38,287 nucleotides of DNA from Gammaproteobacteria bacterium (GTDB lineage: Bacteria > Pseudomonadota > Gammaproteobacteria > Legionellales > Legionellaceae): NCBI GenBank assembly GCA_024742995.1, contig JANSXK010000015.1:1-38287 (forward strand). Direction: 5' to 3'. The notes under the pieces are model-generated. The model did no database searches and was not told where the DNA came from. It worked only from the letters and a program-made list of their open reading frames with translations. Position 1 is the first letter of the stretch. The number at the start of each line of letters is the position of its first letter. A program made the position numbers and the translations under genes. This document shows positions 27,700 to 37,354 of the stretch, in pieces.

Positions 27700-28103
27700 A
27701 CCTCGTCTCCTTTTGTATCGAACACTTTTTTAACCCGCCTTGAAAGCTCCCCCAAATCAATCGCGCCTTCGCATACTTTGATGGCTTTGTTTTCCTTTGG
27801 ACTTACCAAAAACAATGCTGGTAATGTTTTGACCGCAAAAACTCTGGACTGGCCTTGGTCTACTTTGGCATTTGGAAACTCATAGAGATACCCACCATCC
27901 ATAGAGATGGCAATAACCGCAAATCCCCGTAAATCACTATATCTTTTCAATACAGGTGCAAAATGCTGACAATGCGGGCACGCGGCACTATAAAAATAGA
28001 AAAATCCATAACTATCTTTATAAGAAGTCAAAGAGTCATCGCTCAAAGCCCATAGGCTTTGAGATATCAATATGAAACAGAAATAAGTAATTAATTTACT
28101 CAT
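27696..28103 (-). CDS. trbB: TrbB: periplasmic thioredoxin-like disulfide isomerase
   Basis: A 135-aa exported thioredoxin-fold protein with a CPHC active site in FYFYSAACPHCQHF and the cis-proline loop KTLPALFLV. In F, TrbB is a DsbC-like isomerase that helps fold the Cys-rich Tra proteins; several of those (TraN, TraU) are encoded beside it. I chose the ATG at 28103 (MSKLITYF), which begins a normal signal peptide and overlaps the traF stop by 8 bp; an in-frame ATG at 28133 adds 10 residues and no signal advantage. Overlaps traH by 4 bp. Confidence 0.9.
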   Translation of the reverse strand: MSKLITYFCFILISQSLWALSDDSLTSYKDSYGFFYFYSAACPHCQHFAPVLKRYSDLRGFAVIAISMDGGYLYEFPNAKVDQGQSRVFAVKTLPALFLVSPKENKAIKVCEGAIDLGELSRRVKKVFDTKGDEV

Positions 28104-28866
28104 GAATATAATCCCGTGTGCTAAAAAACTCACTCGCCATTAAAATATTGTCTTTAAGTTCTGAATGACTAACGACCCCATAAGCAATCGGCATGGGACG
28201 ATTGGTTTTCGGATGAATAGAGAAAATCGCTGGGATATGCTTCACATGCATCATCTGAGCTTGGCCTGAATCCACTAATGACTTTGGAAATACAAAAGAG
28301 ATATGGTTGTTTACAGAAATGGGTATGATGCCAATCTGGTATTGATTGCCAAAATCCTTTAACACCTCTGCCATTTTTTCACTATAAGCCTCACCGCCTT
28401 CATAAAAATAAATAAACCCTGAGCTTTTGCTTAACGCTTGCACTGCTAAATCTTTAACAATACTGTTTTCTTGATTGTATAAACCACGCGCCGCACTGCT
28501 GTTTGGATTCACAAGACTCTCGTCTTGTTCAGGATTTAACAATAAATCAAGCGTCCACCGCTCTGAAAAAATACTCGCTTGCTTCGTTAGTTTGCGTTGC
28601 ATCTTTCGAGCAATAGCGACATTTTCAGGAGTTGGATCTAATATTGCTCGCGCCATCGCCACCTCAACCGTATGACCAATGAGTTTCCAGGTTTTATCAG
28701 GGGCAGCTGCTGCCTCCTTTTTTCGCACCACTTTTTCTTTCTTACGCAAAATTGGCTTTGGATCGTCATGCCAATACCAACCTTTTTCGTGATCACTTAA
28801 CGAAAAGCTCAAAGCTTGTGATGTATAAAAAAACATCGCAAAGAAAACAACCCATAATTTATTCAT
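28096..28866 (-). CDS. traF: TraF: periplasmic pilus assembly protein, thioredoxin-like without CxxC
   Basis: A 256-aa exported protein (F TraF 247 aa). Signal peptide MNKLWVVFFAMFFYTSQALS, then the typical GWYWHDDPKP, and a C-terminal thioredoxin-like domain with FIYFYEGGEAYSEKM where a CxxC would sit, and HIPAIF. The lack of active cysteines is normal for TraF. The ATG at 28866 overlaps the traN stop by 8 bp and is preferred over an in-frame ATG at 28881. Works with TraH, TraU, TraW and TrbB in pilus assembly. Confidence 0.92.
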   Translation of the reverse strand: MNKLWVVFFAMFFYTSQALSFSLSDHEKGWYWHDDPKPILRKKEKVVRKKEAAAAPDKTWKLIGHTVEVAMARAILDPTPENVAIARKMQRKLTKQASIFSERWTLDLLLNPEQDESLVNPNSSAARGLYNQENSIVKDLAVQALSKSSGFIYFYEGGEAYSEKMAEVLKDFGNQYQIGIIPISVNNHISFVFPKSLVDSGQAQMMHVKHIPAIFSIHPKTNRPMPIAYGVVSHSELKDNILMASEFFSTRDYIHE

Positions 28867-30634
28867 GGATCGAACCTGCATAAAATCGCCTCACTCGTCC
28901 TTCAACTTGATTTAATGTTTCTTGATTATTAGGGTTTCGAAACCTGTTTTTTATGTCGCTGAAAAATTCAGAAAAATTAATGCCCTCAAAATGAATGCTT
29001 TGAAGTTGCTCTGGACTAATACCAGTGCAATTTGTAGATTGACCCACACCAAACCCTTGATGTAACTGCCCAAATCTCCCCTGCTCTTGGATGATTTTGG
29101 CAAGCCTTGATGGAAAGACACAAAATGTTTGATGAGTGTCCGTGCAAATGGAGCCAAAAGGAATGCGTTTTCTTGAATAACAATATTGCCCTGTAGGAAT
29201 CACAAGATTATTTTGACGCGCAACACCTAGTCGCCTTTCAGCATCACTGCAATGTGCCAAATGCATATCAAGACCCCACCCGCTATCTCTACAGCAGTTT
29301 TTTACACCTGCTTTTAAAGTTGAACATTCAAGCCTCTCGCCTTTAAAAATTGTTGTGTCTTGTGGGTCTAAATTTTTAGCACTTTCAAAAGCTGCGGTAA
29401 GAAACGTTACCGATTGATTAAATGAGTCTTCCGTCTCATGTTTTGGAGGATTACAACTACCATCTAGACAAAATGCGCCATTACCACAAATAATCTCATT
29501 GTCCGTACAATGATTAATTGGGCATTGATAGATCTGCTGATAACGCGCGCATCGCGCGCCATCTTTTTCAAAACAAGTAGAGTCTTTTTGCACGCACCCT
29601 GCATCAATGAGACGCTTGCAATCACCACTATCCCGCTCACCACAGATATAATGCTCATCAAATTGAAAACACGGCCTTGTATAGGTGTTGCCACCCATAG
29701 TTTTAGGGCCCTTATCTACACAAACTGGTGCTTTGATGAGCTTGCATAAGCCTTTGTCGGCTTTTTCTCTCAAAAGCCCGCAATCATCTTCAAATCGCTC
29801 TTTTTCTTCTAGAATTTCTACACGAAGCAACATTGTTTCATAATCAAGATGCCCTCCATCGGTGCTCATGTTTTTCATATGCATATGAAACTGCGGATTT
29901 TTGCTCATGACAAAAGTGTCTAATATTGACACCCCTTTTATATTCTCAATATGAATTTGGATGCTAGAGCAGCTGAGTGGTATTGATATGGCTGGTGCAA
30001 TACGCCCGTTTTGTGATAAATGATAGCAAGGAAACGATCTGCCGCCACAAGTTTCAGGCTTATTCAAATCAATCGTAATATCATATTCATCAAGAGAAGC
30101 GATATTCTGCACAAACAACTGATAGCTTTCAGTTTTATAATGAGATTGCTCTAATTTTAAAATTTTCGTGCAACTGAAACTTAAAGCCTTGCTGATAAGG
30201 CAGGCTTTGGTTTCGAATACTTGTTCGCATTTTTTAGGCTTTAAAGTGCAGTTAACATTGGCAGTACTCTGGCCTTTTATAAGATCTTCACCACCTTCTG
30301 CAATATCATTGATTTTTTTGATGTCTTCAGATTTTGGATTGAGCTGATAATAAGGGCTTTTGTCAAAGCTTTCTTGAAGTGCTGTTGCGGCATCCGTATT
30401 CAAAGCATCACGTGATGCTTTTTTTATAATCTCTTCTCTATGTTCGTTTTCATAAAAATTACTTTCTGGAATATTTTCTTGATATCCAGGAATGTCAGCT
30501 AGATTAATTGAACTCAAGTTTTCGCTTAAGTTTTTATTCATTTGGGCAAACTGACTGCCCTCTTGGTATGCGTCAGACAAAACTGCATTGGCATTAAAGC
30601 TCATCATCAAGAAAATAAAAAACCAGCGCCTCAT
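28859..30634 (-). CDS. traN: TraN: Cys-rich outer-membrane mating-pair stabilisation adhesin
   Basis: A 591-aa protein (F TraN 602 aa) with a signal peptide at 1-18 and a central and C-terminal region very rich in cysteine, for example CGERDSGDCKRL, CFEKDGARCARY, CGNGAFCLDGSC and CCRDSGWG. TraN sits in the outer membrane of the donor and contacts recipient outer-membrane proteins, so it sets recipient preference in F-like plasmids. It overlaps trbC by 4 bp (ATGA) upstream and traF by 8 bp downstream. Its many disulfides fit the presence of trbB in the same operon. Confidence 0.94.
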   Translation of the reverse strand: MRRWFFIFLMMSFNANAVLSDAYQEGSQFAQMNKNLSENLSSINLADIPGYQENIPESNFYENEHREEIIKKASRDALNTDAATALQESFDKSPYYQLNPKSEDIKKINDIAEGGEDLIKGQSTANVNCTLKPKKCEQVFETKACLISKALSFSCTKILKLEQSHYKTESYQLFVQNIASLDEYDITIDLNKPETCGGRSFPCYHLSQNGRIAPAISIPLSCSSIQIHIENIKGVSILDTFVMSKNPQFHMHMKNMSTDGGHLDYETMLLRVEILEEKERFEDDCGLLREKADKGLCKLIKAPVCVDKGPKTMGGNTYTRPCFQFDEHYICGERDSGDCKRLIDAGCVQKDSTCFEKDGARCARYQQIYQCPINHCTDNEIICGNGAFCLDGSCNPPKHETEDSFNQSVTFLTAAFESAKNLDPQDTTIFKGERLECSTLKAGVKNCCRDSGWGLDMHLAHCSDAERRLGVARQNNLVIPTGQYCYSRKRIPFGSICTDTHQTFCVFPSRLAKIIQEQGRFGQLHQGFGVGQSTNCTGISPEQLQSIHFEGINFSEFFSDIKNRFRNPNNQETLNQVEGRVRRFYAGSIHE

Positions 30635-31299
30635 ACAGCACCTCTTTTGAGTTTGGTAATAACACTTAAGAGTTCTGGGTGCGACTCTTTTAAATTCATT
30701 TCAATTTTTGATAACGCGTAAAGAAGCGATATATCCCCATAAATGCTGTCAAAATCTACCTCTGCGCAATCTGGATTTTTTGCACAAGTAGGATTTTTGA
30801 CATACACAACTGCTGGTACTTTATCGATATCAAACGTCTTAAATAAAATAGGGTCGATTTGCATGCCTGTATGGGTCTTGTCTGCAAAATAACGAATCGT
30901 CTGCAAGGTCTTTTGAAACGAATTATCTTGAAGCCCTCGTATAATAGGCGTAGCACCACTCCTTTTGCACTGCAATAACCACTCTTCGATACTTTGAGAC
31001 GGCATTGAAAATGATAAAAACACTAACACACGCCCATGTTTTGCCAAATGTTCTTGGGTTGACTCTTTGTTGCTGGACGCTTTATTCAGATTTTCATGAG
31101 ATTTTTCTAAAAATAATTGTTTTAATATTTCAGCGTCTTTTTGATAATGCGCGGCACTCTTCAACGCTTTTGTTTGGATTGCAGATACGTCCAAAGCACT
31201 TAGCGCAAATCCTTTTAAAGAGATAATGCCAAACACAAGACCTATCCATTGCCTTTTTATATTTTTATTTAGAATGCGCAGCAATTTCTCTTTCTCCAT
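30631..31299 (-). CDS. trbC: TrbC: periplasmic pilus assembly protein
   Basis: A 222-aa exported protein (F TrbC 212 aa) with a hydrophobic segment at about 18-34, then a helical part and a thioredoxin-like core: VLVFLSFSMPSQSIEEW, ATPIIRGLQDNS, QIDPILFKTFDI and KVPAVVYVKNP, all typical of TrbC. It cooperates with TraW and TraU. The ATG at 31299 lies inside the traU end, overlapping by 31 bp; its ribosome site is poor and a TTG five codons downstream, after GGAGAAAGAG, may be used instead. Confidence 0.92.
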   Translation of the reverse strand: MEKEKLLRILNKNIKRQWIGLVFGIISLKGFALSALDVSAIQTKALKSAAHYQKDAEILKQLFLEKSHENLNKASSNKESTQEHLAKHGRVLVFLSFSMPSQSIEEWLLQCKRSGATPIIRGLQDNSFQKTLQTIRYFADKTHTGMQIDPILFKTFDIDKVPAVVYVKNPTCAKNPDCAEVDFDSIYGDISLLYALSKIEMNLKESHPELLSVITKLKRGAV

Positions 31300-32255
31300 A
31301 TTAAATAGCCAAAATCCTCACCCTTCACCGGAAACTCATGATTGGCTTCCCAAAACGTGCTCGTTCTCCCCAGTGGATAACAATTGTGTGCGGTAACAAC
31401 TGGATTGACCATTTGCAATCGATAGCGTGATTTAGGCAAAATGGTTGAAGTATGCGTTTTGCAAATAGAGGTTAATGGTTCTTTGGCTTCTATCGTACCT
31501 ATTGAGTCCTGAGTCAATCTTTCCCTATGCAATTTGAAATTCATACGATTGGCTAATAACAGCGAAGCTTGTACGCCACCAATATGCTCTTGCACATGTC
31601 CTGTTAAGGGATACATGCTCCCTTGGGCACCTGCACACCAAAATAATTTATCAATCGGCAGACTTGTAGATGCGCTCACTGAATCAGCAGCACAAGCTGC
31701 TTGTGCCGAAAGACTTGAAAACACAAACGCCTCAGGATTTAAAATAGCTCCAAGCTCATCGTCACTCCACATCACGTCCAACTCGCTAGGATAGGCAATA
31801 TCGAAATCACCGCCTTCTGCACACATCAAATCTGTTAGAATATTGAGCCAATAAAGAAGGGGAAATTTGTACCAATGAACGTGATAAAACGATTGATTGG
31901 AAATCTCACTGCCAGTTTCAACCGTGCCTTTGCGAAAATACTTTGCAAAAGGCATAGATACGCCACCTAAGTTGACCAAACAAAAAGGTATTCTTGTCAC
32001 ATCCACAAGATTTACTGGCTCCCAATAACCAATGGTGAGCCCCAGTCTATTACCTGGACAGCTACAAACAGGCGATGCTGAATTTGGCGTATCAGGAAGA
32101 TGATTAGAGTTTGCAATTTTCCCGCTGCCAATACTCAAAGGAAAAAGACAAGACCAACAAACATCTGTCAAAGGATTTACAAAACGACCATGACAGCTGC
32201 CAGAAAAAGCTACCCATGAATGCATCAGTAATCCAAATAAGATTGCGCGCTTCAT
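31269..32255 (-). CDS. traU: TraU: periplasmic pilus assembly / DNA transfer protein
   Basis: A 328-aa exported, Cys-rich protein (F TraU 330 aa). Signal peptide about 1-18, followed by the family hallmark CHGRFVNPLTDVCWSCLFP, a Cys-Pro rich CSCPGNRLG, and YWEPVNLVDVTRIPFC. TraU is needed for DNA transfer more than for pilus production. The ATG overlaps the traW stop (ATGA), and AGGAG lies 7 nt before it. Confidence 0.95.
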   Translation of the reverse strand: MKRAILFGLLMHSWVAFSGSCHGRFVNPLTDVCWSCLFPLSIGSGKIANSNHLPDTPNSASPVCSCPGNRLGLTIGYWEPVNLVDVTRIPFCLVNLGGVSMPFAKYFRKGTVETGSEISNQSFYHVHWYKFPLLYWLNILTDLMCAEGGDFDIAYPSELDVMWSDDELGAILNPEAFVFSSLSAQAACAADSVSASTSLPIDKLFWCAGAQGSMYPLTGHVQEHIGGVQASLLLANRMNFKLHRERLTQDSIGTIEAKEPLTSICKTHTSTILPKSRYRLQMVNPVVTAHNCYPLGRTSTFWEANHEFPVKGEDFGYLIWRKRNCCAF

Positions 32256-32860
32256 GCCACAATCTCCTGGATTAAAAGTCTCTTTCCTTGTTGTTCAACT
32301 TTTGCAGGTAGCGCTGATATTTGAAATTTATTGACAATATAGGCATTCAAATCAAAATACACTGCCCTTTTAAAATGGTTGCTTGCCTTTTCAATGGAGC
32401 CAGAACTTAGAATTAATTTGGCTTTGATGGTTTTGAGAAGCTCAGCTTCTGCCCATGTACGCTGCCGCGTGTTATCACCGTCAAATATAAGAAGTGTGCT
32501 TGTAAGCTTCACTGTATCTAATGGATTGATGCGCACGCCGCGTTTTGCAATCAAATGGTTTTCGCTATCATAAATATCTCGGGATAACACAATTTCAGGA
32601 TTGAATTCCCAGGATTTACATCTGGTTGCAGGCTTTAAGTGCACGCCTGATGGCCTATCTATATGCACCTTCGTTTTTTTCAAAAATTCATTATTAAGCC
32701 TTGTAAGCTCACCACTTTTTTCTTTTTGCCTTAATTCATTTTGAATAAATTCAATTAAATCTATTTCATTAATCGAGTAAATTCGTCCAAGCACACCATG
32801 GTTGTAAGCAGCCGCATTAACGCCCCAAAAAAGTAATAGCACAAGGACTGCAGCTCTCAT
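32252..32860 (-). CDS. traW: TraW: periplasmic pilus assembly protein
   Basis: A 202-aa exported protein (F TraW 210 aa) with a signal peptide (about 1-18) and typical TraW features: HGVLGRIYSINEIDLIEFI, SRDIYDSENHLIAKRGVRIN and LLIFDGDNTRQ. In F it interacts with TrbC to assemble the pilus. It overlaps trbI upstream (ATGA) and traU downstream (ATGA). Confidence 0.93.
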   Translation of the reverse strand: MRAAVLVLLLFWGVNAAAYNHGVLGRIYSINEIDLIEFIQNELRQKEKSGELTRLNNEFLKKTKVHIDRPSGVHLKPATRCKSWEFNPEIVLSRDIYDSENHLIAKRGVRINPLDTVKLTSTLLIFDGDNTRQRTWAEAELLKTIKAKLILSSGSIEKASNHFKRAVYFDLNAYIVNKFQISALPAKVEQQGKRLLIQEIVA

Positions 32861-33189
32861 GATGCATGCTCCATGCGCTCAATCAAATCTTGGGTGTAAT
32901 CCTTACCCCCTTTAACTGCAGCCTCTTTAGGCAATAGGATTAAAGATTTGTTGTGTGAAAGTGCTTCAAGTGATATCTCTAATCGATGTGAAAATGTACG
33001 AATGGCAATCTTTTTTTCATCACTATTGTGGTTACTTGCAGCTTCTTTTTTGATGAATTCCTTGGTGATAAAACCGATATCAACCAAACCTATTTGGGCT
33101 TGGCAAGCATTACAGACAACACACGCTGTGATACAAGAGGAAATGATGCTAATACCTAACGCCAAAAGAAGATTTTTATTTATCACCAT
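32857..33189 (-). CDS. trbI: TrbI: inner-membrane protein of F-type transfer
   Basis: A 110-aa protein (F TrbI 128 aa). An N-terminal membrane helix (about 4-26) is followed by a periplasmic domain with LVDIGFITKEFIKKE and a TFSHRLEISLEALSHN segment, then SLILLPKEAAVKGGKDYT, matching the TrbI pattern. In F it influences pilus retraction. I chose the ATG at 33189 (MVINKNLLLALG), overlapping traC by 14 bp, because it gives a clean membrane-anchor start; an earlier in-frame ATG at 33222 lies deep in traC. Confidence 0.82.
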   Translation of the reverse strand: MVINKNLLLALGISIISSCITACVVCNACQAQIGLVDIGFITKEFIKKEAASNHNSDEKKIAIRTFSHRLEISLEALSHNKSLILLPKEAAVKGGKDYTQDLIERMEHAS

Positions 33190-35722
33190 ACACCTCTTTT
33201 GCAACTTGCGAGAGCGCATCAATCAAAGGCATCCCGCTTGCGGTCAACTGCCCTATCCTGTTCACTTCTGTCTTTCTAGTCGTATTTAAAATCCTTGAAA
33301 ATGGGTCGACGATTAGACGATGAACGGTTTGATTCTCCCCAAAAATCATCATAAATTCCGAATACTCTTTAGTAATACTGAGACTTCTAATGAGTTTTTC
33401 ACCAAAGGGAGTAATCCGCCCTGCTTTCTTTAGTGCATCCAATGTGCCCTGTGATGCACCTAAGAAAATCTTGTAATACGCGTTGTCATAGCACATTTTG
33501 GCGGTTGGATTAGCCTCATAGTCATCCATGCCATGGGTAATCGTAATAAAATTTCCACCATATTTAGGCGCTCTGCGATATCCCTCGTTAATAAAATGTC
33601 CCAATCCTCCTGTTTGGTCGTCAGCCAAAAACTCATACGACTCATCCAAAAGGCAGGTTTTTGGAATATCGGGGGATTGAAAATACATGGCATTGGCAAT
33701 TTGATAAATCAAAATCTTTTGCACAATCTTTTGAAAGTCTTTGTAATTACTTAATCTACCAAGCTCGAAAAGAACAAATTTATTGTCAAAACTTAAGGTG
33801 CAAGGCGGCTCTAAATATTTTCCAAAACGACCATCTATCGTATAAGGAAACAGAAGCTCTCCAATATTAATTGCTGTTTTATCTTTAAGACTTTGCAAGT
33901 ATTCAGCGACTTTCGTGATAGTCGTTTCGTTTTTATGCGCCTTCCACATAAACTGAACCGCTTTTTCAATATGCAATTTCTCTTCATCACTGATGTCGCC
34001 AGATGGTCTTGCCATAGTTGCGAGCAATTGATTAAGCTGCGTTTGCGCATCATCAAACGCGATTTCTGAATTTGGATCAATCGTCGAAAATGGATTAAGG
34101 CTTATGGGTATGTCTGGATTGAAATCAATTAATTGACCGCCTACCAATTCGCAGGTTTTTAAATATGAGCCACCCACATCGATGACATAAGCAAGACCTC
34201 CCATAGATAAAAAGCTTTGCACATAATCGTTCATTAAAAATGACTTGCCATGGCCGGGTGGCGCTACAATTACCACATTGTAATTTCGTATCTCATTGTC
34301 GAAAAAATAAAGAGAGGTGAATTGGCCTCGTCTTTGTGGGTAGATTTGTGCAATACGCCCCACCCCTTTCCACTCACCCGTAATGGGCATTAAATTCACA
34401 GCATTAAAGCTTGTTAATGGCTTGATACGACCAAAAGTCTTATAGTCATCAAATAGGCCCTCTAGACTCATAAAGGGTTGCGCGCTCAATAGTGTTTGCA
34501 ATTGCAATCCTGATGCTGTGCGCAAATCAAATCGATTGCTTCTAAATAAATCCTTCACCCGTCTTGTGTCACGCGCAGAATTTTCGGGCGTTGTAAAAAG
34601 CAACACGGTGTAATACGTATCCACCAATGCATCATCACCACTTAGGCGTTCACGTAATTCCTCAATTTCTTGGTATTTTTTGTTAAAGTTCTTAACCCAT
34701 TTTCGAATAAAATCCTGTTTGGCATTCTGGCTTTCATCAACATATTTAGCGTCTAATGCCGCAATGGATTTTTCTTTGTCTTTGACATGGATGGTAAAAC
34801 TTAATAAAAAAGGGCAGTTAATCTGGAGCGCATTATTAAAAAGCTTGCCAAGTAAATCGCCCATTTTCCATTGCATGGCATAGGCTGGATATTGTCTAAC
34901 AGACATGCATTTAATCACTTCAGTGCTTTCTTCGCGAATAACTTCGATTTGATTAGTCTTGACCCGAAGTTTGGCTTCTATATCGGTAATTTGATTTCTG
35001 ATTTCTTGGTTAGAGTCGTAATGGATGTCTTCTAAATACAAATCTTTACTAGGCAGCAACCACTCACGCTTTAAGCTTATCACCTCATTAATGGAAAGCG
35101 CTTTTGTCAGAATGTTAACTGATTTTAAGTTGTTCGAAATATCATCGCGTAGTGAGCGCAAAACAAGGCTTGACTCATCTAGAGATTTTCGCACAATTGA
35201 CACGCAGAAAAATAAACGAAAATCTCTCAAAATAAAATTACCTTCTTTACAAAGTGACTTATAAACCCCTTTTCTATAAAACTCAGCGCGCGCAGAAGCC
35301 AAAGTCTTTAATAGCTCACCGCCAAGGCTTCGTTGGTGCTCCATCTCATCAATCAAATGCCCAATTTTGGGTGAAGCCCAAAATATCACTTGCAAATGCG
35401 CATCAACCGGCAGCACATCGGTTAAAATACTGCTTAGAATATCAACCGTTTCCTCGCTGCTCCCCAATAGCGTCGTACACTCAAACATGATGTGTGAGGC
35501 TTTGTTGCAAACATAGAGATTATTTTCTTCATCATACATGTCATCAGGTAAATACTTGGCAAGACTATAAACATCAAAAATCGACTCCTTCTCTGATTTT
35601 TGCGAGCCATCTAAAAAGCTAAACTCCTCTTTCGCAGTATCAACAAACGCATCTTTGGCATGCGAATAAGCGGTTTTAGCACGTATAAATTTTTGTTGAA
35701 TTTTATCCATCACATCATTCAT
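33176..35722 (-). CDS. traC: TraC: VirB4-type ATPase of the F-type T4SS
   Basis: An 848-aa cytoplasmic ATPase (F TraC 875 aa) that powers pilus assembly. Walker A PPGHGKSFLM about residue 491 and Walker B CLLDESYEFL about 692 are intact; the N-terminal half has the TraC-specific region with YVCNKASHIMFECTTLLG. AGGA lies before the ATG; the gap to traV is 11 bp, and it overlaps trbI by 14 bp. Confidence 0.95.
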   Translation of the reverse strand: MNDVMDKIQQKFIRAKTAYSHAKDAFVDTAKEEFSFLDGSQKSEKESIFDVYSLAKYLPDDMYDEENNLYVCNKASHIMFECTTLLGSSEETVDILSSILTDVLPVDAHLQVIFWASPKIGHLIDEMEHQRSLGGELLKTLASARAEFYRKGVYKSLCKEGNFILRDFRLFFCVSIVRKSLDESSLVLRSLRDDISNNLKSVNILTKALSINEVISLKREWLLPSKDLYLEDIHYDSNQEIRNQITDIEAKLRVKTNQIEVIREESTEVIKCMSVRQYPAYAMQWKMGDLLGKLFNNALQINCPFLLSFTIHVKDKEKSIAALDAKYVDESQNAKQDFIRKWVKNFNKKYQEIEELRERLSGDDALVDTYYTVLLFTTPENSARDTRRVKDLFRSNRFDLRTASGLQLQTLLSAQPFMSLEGLFDDYKTFGRIKPLTSFNAVNLMPITGEWKGVGRIAQIYPQRRGQFTSLYFFDNEIRNYNVVIVAPPGHGKSFLMNDYVQSFLSMGGLAYVIDVGGSYLKTCELVGGQLIDFNPDIPISLNPFSTIDPNSEIAFDDAQTQLNQLLATMARPSGDISDEEKLHIEKAVQFMWKAHKNETTITKVAEYLQSLKDKTAINIGELLFPYTIDGRFGKYLEPPCTLSFDNKFVLFELGRLSNYKDFQKIVQKILIYQIANAMYFQSPDIPKTCLLDESYEFLADDQTGGLGHFINEGYRRAPKYGGNFITITHGMDDYEANPTAKMCYDNAYYKIFLGASQGTLDALKKAGRITPFGEKLIRSLSITKEYSEFMMIFGENQTVHRLIVDPFSRILNTTRKTEVNRIGQLTASGMPLIDALSQVAKEVYGDK

Positions 35723-35733
35723 AACCTGTCCTA

Positions 35734-36090
35734 TTATTTAGTGGCACGCGGTGGATTTTGAATCCAGCGGCCTTCCTTAACCACTGAATACATTTGGCTA
35801 TCCTGGTGGTAGTTGCCATCAGTGTCTTCATAGGGTGCGACCCATACACGCATCACATCTTCGCCAAAGCGCAAGGGATCACCGGATTTCCCAGGAAATG
35901 TCATAGGATTTCTATGAGGAGTCGCTTTTAAAATCTCACGACTATTTCCTTGATGCAGACTCTCGTAAACTTGATCCATCCGCTGACAAGTCCCACCTTT
36001 GGTCATTGGACAATCAAACTCCGTATTAAGCTCAATACAGCCTGTAAGCCCCATACTTAAAAACCAAAGACTTATGATTAATCTTTTCAT
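35734..36090 (-). CDS. traV: TraV: outer-membrane lipoprotein of the T4SS core
   Basis: A 118-aa lipoprotein: signal peptide ending in the lipobox LTGC (Cys at about 18), then the family motif CPMTKGGTCQRMDQVYESL. In F, TraV (171 aa) joins TraK and TraB to form the envelope-spanning channel; this one is shorter in its C-terminal part. AGGGG lies 6 nt before the ATG. It follows traB by 9 bp. Confidence 0.92.
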   Translation of the reverse strand: MKRLIISLWFLSMGLTGCIELNTEFDCPMTKGGTCQRMDQVYESLHQGNSREILKATPHRNPMTFPGKSGDPLRFGEDVMRVWVAPYEDTDGNYHQDSQMYSVVKEGRWIQNPPRATK

Positions 36091-36099
36091 TACAGCCCC

Positions 36100-37353
36100 T
36101 TAGTAAGAATGTTTTTTGTAAAAAAATTTGTTGACTTCACGGCCTTCTGCGCTATCTGGAATATCAGAATTGCGTAAAGCTCCCTCATCCTTCGTATCTA
36201 GAATCTCCGGCGCTTTATCATCTGAGCCACCATCCAACCAAAATCCTTTCAAAAACGTCACATCCACAACTGTTCCAGGCGCCAACTGAATAATTGGGTG
36301 ATACAGCTCCGCGCGCTTGATATTGTATTTGGCATAAGTTTGTGAAGCACCTGAGGCTGCGCTTGAACCTGCTGCAAGTGGGATTTTGTTGGTCTGCAAT
36401 GTTGAAGTATTACCAAGCGGTGATACGCTATATTCTTGTGCGTATTGCTGCCCAATATTGCCAAGGCTGCCCCATAAATTCCCCCAGAAAGCACGGGCAA
36501 CAATCGGCTCATCACGCCAAACCACCTGTCCTCTGATGCCATTTTTGCTATCTGAAACGGTTCCTGTGATTTGAGTGTCTAACGATGTGCCGTCTCTATG
36601 AATGCAGCTTAAACGCTCAGTCCTCAGCTTTCCGCGCTCACTTGAGATATCTCCAACCACCGAGGCGCTGAAAAAGCAACCTTTAAGTTTGGCGCGATAA
36701 CTATTGGGCATAATGCCGTCGTCTATGATTTCAAATTTCATGATTTCAGGATCGGACGAGCTTAAAGCACCTGCTGGAGCGTCAGCGCCACCTAAGACTT
36801 TAGCTTTGGCAAATGTGTTGGAAAAAACATAATTATCTGGGGTTCTTACCCGTGGTTCTCGTTTTTTATTGAGCTTGACTGAGTATTGAATAAACCCCTG
36901 AGATACGCCTAACCCATTATGGGTATCGATGAAATCACCGTTAGGATTATCCGTTGTATTTTCTTTGTGCGCCTCAACTTTGCGAAGCGTTGCAAGCTCT
37001 TGTTGTAATGAGCCCAACATCGACCTCATCTCAGAAATCTCGCTTGATTGCGAATTGATGATTTCCCCTTGGTTTTTGCGCTCTTTGTCAAGATTTTGGA
37101 CATTCACTTCTAGCTTTTGTGACTTTTCATTTTCCATCTTCCATGCGTTTTGCGTTTTTTCAATCCAATGCGCTTCATTGGCATTTGTAGATAGTGGGCT
37201 TGCAATGGTGTGTTTTGTGTAATGAGTCTTATCCTCGATTTTTTTCTTTTGGTGATAGCGTCCAATCACAAAAAACACTGAGAAAATAAGCAATAGCGCC
37301 GCAATGAGCACGCTTAGAAAAATATATTGTTGTCTTTTGACTTGTTTTGACAT
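36100..37353 (-). CDS. traB: TraB: VirB10-like core channel protein
   Basis: A 417-aa protein from the ATG at 37353 (MSKQVKRQQY), one base after the traK stop, which places its membrane anchor at about 12-32; a longer in-frame reading from 37458 lies inside traK and is not preferred. After the anchor comes a coiled-coil part (about 60-130) and the VirB10-like C-terminal domain with CFFSASVVGDISSERGKLRT and APGTVVDVTFLKG. F TraB is 475 aa. It links the inner-membrane complex to TraK and TraV in the outer membrane. Confidence 0.94.
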   Translation of the reverse strand: MSKQVKRQQYIFLSVLIAALLLIFSVFFVIGRYHQKKKIEDKTHYTKHTIASPLSTNANEAHWIEKTQNAWKMENEKSQKLEVNVQNLDKERKNQGEIINSQSSEISEMRSMLGSLQQELATLRKVEAHKENTTDNPNGDFIDTHNGLGVSQGFIQYSVKLNKKREPRVRTPDNYVFSNTFAKAKVLGGADAPAGALSSSDPEIMKFEIIDDGIMPNSYRAKLKGCFFSASVVGDISSERGKLRTERLSCIHRDGTSLDTQITGTVSDSKNGIRGQVVWRDEPIVARAFWGNLWGSLGNIGQQYAQEYSVSPLGNTSTLQTNKIPLAAGSSAASGASQTYAKYNIKRAELYHPIIQLAPGTVVDVTFLKGFWLDGGSDDKAPEILDTKDEGALRNSDIPDSAEGREVNKFFYKKHSY

Positions 37354-37354
37354 A